A DNA stretch of 64,000 bases from contig NZ_JPWA01000018.1 in NCBI RefSeq assembly GCF_003326475.1, forward strand, positions 1-64,000, in the 5' to 3' direction. The notes beneath the pieces were generated by a model. The model saw nothing but the letters and a program-made list of their open reading frames with translations. It did no database searches and had not been told where the DNA came from. Shown here in pieces: positions 60,946 through 64,000 of the stretch (positions within the stretch are counted from its first letter, which is position 1; every line of letters begins with the position of its first letter). The DNA is from Thalassospira xianhensis MCCC 1A02616. GTDB lineage: Bacteria > Pseudomonadota > Alphaproteobacteria > Rhodospirillales > Thalassospiraceae. A program made the position numbers and the translations under genes.

Positions 60946-61830
60946 ATGACCGCACTTGCCGGGGAAAATATCGCATTCATCGGTTTGGGACTGATGGGCC
61001 GCCCCATGGCGCTCAATCTTGAAAAGGCTGGCGCGATCCTGACCGTCAATACGCGTAATCCCGAAACGCTCAATGCCTTTGACGATCTGGGCGTTGCAAC
61101 CGCTCCGACGCCGGCTGATGCCGCCGCGGATGCCGATATCGTCATCATCTGTGTCGCCAATACCGAAGCGCTTGAAAATGTCCTACTTGGCGAAGACGGC
61201 GTGATTGATGGCATGGAAGAAGGCACCATCGTTGTCGATATGGGCACAACCGCCATCGATGCGACGCGGCGCTTTGCCGATGCAGTCGAAGAAGCAGGCG
61301 GCCACTGGATCGATGCCCCGGTATCAGGCGGAACACACGGGGCTGAAAACGGTACGCTCACCATCATGGTCGGTGCTGAAGAAGAAGATTTTCAACGTGT
61401 CCAGCGTGTCTTTGGCGTTCTTGGATCACGCGTTACCCATGTCGGGGAAATCGGATCAGGCCAGATCGCAAAAGCAGCCAACCAGATGATTGTCGGCATC
61501 ACCATCGGTGCCATTGCCGAAGCCTTTTCCATGGCGGACGAGGCCGGGGTCGATCTGCACAAATTGCGCTCCGCGCTGACCGGTGGCTTTGCGGATTCCG
61601 CGATCCTGCAAAAGCACGGCGAACGCATGATCGAACGCAATTTCGAACCAGGTGGCAAGGTCGTGACCCAGCGCAAGGACCTGTATCAGGCGCTTGAATT
61701 TTCCGAAGGCGAACTGGGCCTTGAACTGCCCTTCTCGCGGCTCGCCCTTGAACTTTACGAAGAACTGATCGAAATGGGCGGCGGCGATCTTGACCATTCC
61801 GCCCTGATCAAGATTTACGAAGAAGAATGA
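60946..61830 (+). CDS. Beta-hydroxyacid dehydrogenase (3-hydroxyisobutyrate/tartronate-semialdehyde type)
   Basis: 294 aa; GAAGGAAC precedes the ATG at 60946. NAD(P)-binding GLGLMG at 13-18 (IAFIGLGLMGRPMALNLEKA), substrate motif DAPVSGGT (123-130), and the catalytic Lys176 in SGQIAKAANQMI. It oxidises or reduces a short 3-hydroxy acid (3-hydroxyisobutyrate, tartronate semialdehyde, or a related compound). Cytoplasmic. Single gene with a strong terminator. It lies far from the RLP operon, so no link is claimed. Confidence 0.92.
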   Translation: MTALAGENIAFIGLGLMGRPMALNLEKAGAILTVNTRNPETLNAFDDLGVATAPTPADAAADADIVIICVANTEALENVLLGEDGVIDGMEEGTIVVDMGTTAIDATRRFADAVEEAGGHWIDAPVSGGTHGAENGTLTIMVGAEEEDFQRVQRVFGVLGSRVTHVGEIGSGQIAKAANQMIVGITIGAIAEAFSMADEAGVDLHKLRSALTGGFADSAILQKHGERMIERNFEPGGKVVTQRKDLYQALEFSEGELGLELPFSRLALELYEELIEMGGGDLDHSALIKIYEEE

Positions 61831-61832
61831 CA

Positions 61833-61873
61833 TGCAAAAAGCAGGGGGGCCTCGGGCGACCCTGCTTTTTGCA
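61833..61873. terminator. Bidirectional rho-independent terminator
   Basis: TGCAAAAAGCAGGG (61833-61846) pairs with CCCTGCTTTTTGCA (61860-61873). The A/T-rich outer arms give U-runs on both strands, serving the rightward dehydrogenase gene and the leftward methyltransferase gene. Confidence 0.9.
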
Positions 61874-61887
61874 AGCCAAGCAGCGCC

Positions 61888-62424
61888 TCATCCTGACAGA
61901 TGCGATCCCATTCGGTACAGGTAAAGCATATCCGATCCCGACTGCATCGGGACTTCGCCAAAGGCCTGCCAGCCTGGAATGGCAAAAGCGCGTGAAATCA
62001 CAATCCCGCCCGGTGTCATCCGCTGGCTTAACACATCCCCAACATCCGTCATCACGCGCGGATCAAGAAAGCACACAACAACATCCCCCGGATCCTGATC
62101 ACGCGTTCGAAAATCCGCGCGCACCAGCGAGAGGTTTTCAAGCTGTGCGAGCCGTGCACGAATGCGGCTGACCGCATAGGGCAAGGGCGATAGTTCGATC
62201 CCGGTCACGGTAACGTCGGGTCGGGCGCGCGCAATGCTGATCACCAAATCTCCCCACCCCGAACCGAAATCGGCCACCCGGCAGGGTTCCTTGGGCAGAT
62301 AGGATATGATTTCCGTTCGTGCCTTGCGACCACTTGGCATTGGTACTGCACGCAATCGGATGGCATAGATCAGTATCAGCGCGATAACGACGCCAAGAAT
62401 GACAAGGATGGATAATTCACTCAT
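61888..62424 (-). CDS. Membrane-anchored SAM-dependent methyltransferase
   Basis: 178 aa from the ATG at 62424-62422 (MSELSILVILGVV); a TTG five codons upstream is an alternative. A single N-terminal membrane helix (about 5-25) is followed by a class I methyltransferase core: CRVADFGSGWGDLVISIARA (motif I) and VTGIELSPLPYAVSRIRARL. The short length, with only the core fold, leaves no substrate-recognition domain visible; lipids or a membrane-bound partner could be methylated. Ends at the bidirectional terminator. Confidence 0.82.
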   Translation of the reverse strand: MSELSILVILGVVIALILIYAIRLRAVPMPSGRKARTEIISYLPKEPCRVADFGSGWGDLVISIARARPDVTVTGIELSPLPYAVSRIRARLAQLENLSLVRADFRTRDQDPGDVVVCFLDPRVMTDVGDVLSQRMTPGGIVISRAFAIPGWQAFGEVPMQSGSDMLYLYRMGSHLSG

Positions 62425-62534
62425 GGGCTGGCTAACCAATCTTTCTGATCTGTGCTAGGTTGGGGACTTACTCCTGCCACAGGGCATTGTCCCCGGCAAG
62501 TTTTCACCTATCCAAGCGGGACAACCATCGCGCC

Positions 62535-62750
62535 ATGAGCCAAGACGCAAGCAACCGTATCGACGAACTTGAAATCCACATCGCCCATCTCGAAAGCTCG
62601 ATGCATGATATGTCCGACATGATCAAATCGCAGTGGGACCGGATCGACCTGCTGGAACGGCGCAATAAATTAATGGCCGAAGATATTAAACGGCTTGTCG
62701 ACTTCCTACGTACATCACCAGAAGATGATGCACCCCCTCCCCATTATTAG
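62535..62750 (+). CDS. slyX: SlyX-family protein
   Basis: 71 aa from the ATG at 62535 (MSQDASNRIDELE). Coiled-coil heptads throughout (LEIHIAHLESSMHDMSDMIK, QWDRIDLLERRNKLMAEDIK) and the typical SlyX ending PPPHY. The family is small and soluble with no known biochemical role. It lies 33 bp before a DUF3095 gene, possibly co-transcribed. Confidence 0.85.
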   Translation: MSQDASNRIDELEIHIAHLESSMHDMSDMIKSQWDRIDLLERRNKLMAEDIKRLVDFLRTSPEDDAPPPHY

Positions 62751-62783
62751 TGGTGCCAAGAACTGGCCCCGCCAAACACAGAG

Positions 62784-63941
62784 ATGCCCGTGACCAACCC
62801 CTATCTCGACATCCCGGTGTTCGACGATTTCGCCAAGGTTCTTGACCCGTCGGTCTATCACGAACTGCCCGATGACTGGTGGGTTGGCACATCCGATATT
62901 GTCGGATCAACCAAGGCGATTGCCGCCGGGCGTTACAAGGAAGTCAACATGGTTGGGGCCTCGATCATTGCCGCTGCTACCAATGCGATCGGGCATTCCG
63001 ACTTTCCGTTCATCTTTGGTGGGGACGGTGCGGCGATTGCCTGCCCACCCGACAAGGCTTCCGCCGTCCGCGATGCTCTTGCCGCGACCGCCATCTGGGC
63101 CAAGGAAGAACTGGGCTTTGATTTACGGGTTGCTTTGATCCGTATTGATGACATCCGCCAAAATGGCCGTAACGTCCGGGTCGCCCGTTTTCTCGCATCT
63201 AAAAAGCTTGCCTATGCGGTATTTTCCGGACGCGGCATTTCCTGGGCCGAAGACCAGATGAAACTGGGCCATAACCTGATTGCGCCTGCCCCGTCTGGAA
63301 CACAGCCCGATCTGACCGGCCTTTCATGCCGATGGTCGCCAGTCCCGGCAGAGGACGGCTGCAAAATCCTGTCGCTGATCATGCTGCCCCGCGATGATCT
63401 GGCCCGTTTTGACCTGTGCGCAACCACGCTGTTTGGCATCCTTGAACAGGATCAGCGTGAAAGCAATCCGATCCCGGAATCCGGCCCGGATTTCCGGCTT
63501 GGATGGCAAAGCCTGCGCCTTGAAGCACTGGCAACACAAGGGACCGAAGGGTCAAAGTTTCGCGCATGGCTGAAGGCACTTTTTATTTCCTGCGTTGCCC
63601 TGTTTCTGTTTAAAACCGGCCGCAAACTTGGCGATTTCGATCCGGTCCATTACCGCGAACAAACCAAACTCAATACCGACTTCCGACGCTTTGGTGATGG
63701 CATCTGGCTGACACTGAATTGCTCTGCGTCCCAAATCAGCCAGATTGAGAGCCTGCTGTCAGACGCAGAAAACAACGGCGATATCTGGTTTGGAATAAAG
63801 CAGCAGGACGAAGCCCTGATGACCTGTATCGTTCCCGATATTGCCACGGACTCCCACCTGCATTTTCTGGATGGTGCCGATGGCGGTTATACCGCCGCGG
63901 CCAGCATCTGCAAGGCCAAGATGAAAAAGCCCGCAGCATAG
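62784..63941 (+). CDS. DUF3095 protein, nucleotide-cyclase-like N-terminus
   Basis: 385 aa. GTSDIVGSTKAIAAGRYKEV (35-54) and FIFGGDGAAIACP (77-88) are the family hallmarks. Asp38 in SDIVGST and Asp81 in GGDGA are 43 residues apart, close to the spacing of the two metal-binding Asp in class III cyclase domains, suggesting a related fold. Further segments: FDLRVALIRIDDIRQNGRNV, ISWAEDQMKLGHNL, and a C-terminal region with SQIESLLSDAENNGDIWFGI. A short hydrophobic stretch near 273 (FISCVALFLF) may be buried. No signal peptide. Activity unknown. The start is followed closely after slyX; the ribosome site is weak. Confidence 0.82.
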   Translation: MPVTNPYLDIPVFDDFAKVLDPSVYHELPDDWWVGTSDIVGSTKAIAAGRYKEVNMVGASIIAAATNAIGHSDFPFIFGGDGAAIACPPDKASAVRDALAATAIWAKEELGFDLRVALIRIDDIRQNGRNVRVARFLASKKLAYAVFSGRGISWAEDQMKLGHNLIAPAPSGTQPDLTGLSCRWSPVPAEDGCKILSLIMLPRDDLARFDLCATTLFGILEQDQRESNPIPESGPDFRLGWQSLRLEALATQGTEGSKFRAWLKALFISCVALFLFKTGRKLGDFDPVHYREQTKLNTDFRRFGDGIWLTLNCSASQISQIESLLSDAENNGDIWFGIKQQDEALMTCIVPDIATDSHLHFLDGADGGYTAAASICKAKMKKPAA

Positions 63942-64000
63942 TCTAATCATGCAAGGTTCGCATCGGCGTAAAATCTTGATGCCTTTCTTGCATCAAACAT

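Noticed and set aside
1-64000. tRNA genes, rRNA genes, CRISPR arrays, insertion sequences
   Set aside because: No cloverleaf-like sequence, rRNA signature, regular spaced repeats or transposase was seen while reading the window; a tRNAscan and repeat search would settle this.

Overview
The window looks like chromosomal DNA of a marine alphaproteobacterium, most likely a Rhodospirillales relative of Thalassospira. I infer this from gene content (DctPQM TRAP transporter, class I lysyl-tRNA synthetase, many chemoreceptors and GGDEF/EAL proteins, OhrR/Ohr) and from a moderately GC-rich composition; no rRNA or tRNA gene is present to test it. Coding density is high on both strands. I saw no CRISPR array, no insertion sequence and no tRNA.

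Layout. (a) 1-1.3 kb: leftward phage-like genes that run off the left edge, followed by two small rightward genes. (b) 2.3-9.6 kb: a LacI-type regulator faces a rightward operon of TRAP transporter DctPQM, a VOC-fold protein, a RuBisCO-like protein (RLP) and a DUF1537 acid-sugar kinase. This looks like uptake and breakdown of a carbohydrate acid, related to known D-apionate-type routes but with a different gene set. (c) 9.7-13.7 kb: an S24 repressor-like protein and a large MASE1 hybrid histidine kinase. (d) 13.7-20.5 kb: a leftward ABC transporter of the AfuABC sugar-phosphate type with an inositol-monophosphatase-family phosphatase and a LacI regulator. Three copies of one palindromic operator mark the locus. 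(e) 20.7-25.9 kb: housekeeping and envelope genes (class IV aminotransferase, lipocalin-like protein, DUF4136 lipoprotein, proline dehydrogenase, class I LysRS). (f) 26.3-39.4 kb: a sensory region with an HWE-type kinase, a REC-PAS-GGDEF-EAL protein and three chemoreceptors. Two of the chemoreceptors are duplicates flanking a MAPEG gene, and one has an extra C-terminal domain. (g) 40-43 kb: OhrR facing a secreted esterase, Ohr and an ABM monooxygenase. (h) 43-64 kb: mixed genes, including a LysE exporter with an AraC regulator, a DinG-like helicase, SMP-30, a trypsin-like protease preceded by a small protein resembling its N-terminal domain, an HdeD-like protein, a TPC-type P1B ATPase, a DUF2946/PepSY pair, a Crp/Fnr regulator, a large GGDEF-EAL protein, a TerB-like protein, a beta-hydroxyacid dehydrogenase, SlyX and a DUF3095 protein.

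The strongest candidates for undescribed biology are the TRAP-VOC-RLP-kinase operon, the AfuABC-phosphatase operon with its operators, the protease with its stand-alone pro-domain-like partner, and the DUF3095 protein, whose metal-binding aspartates are spaced as in class III nucleotide cyclases. All functional statements come from reading the sequence and from remembered family knowledge; no database search was run.
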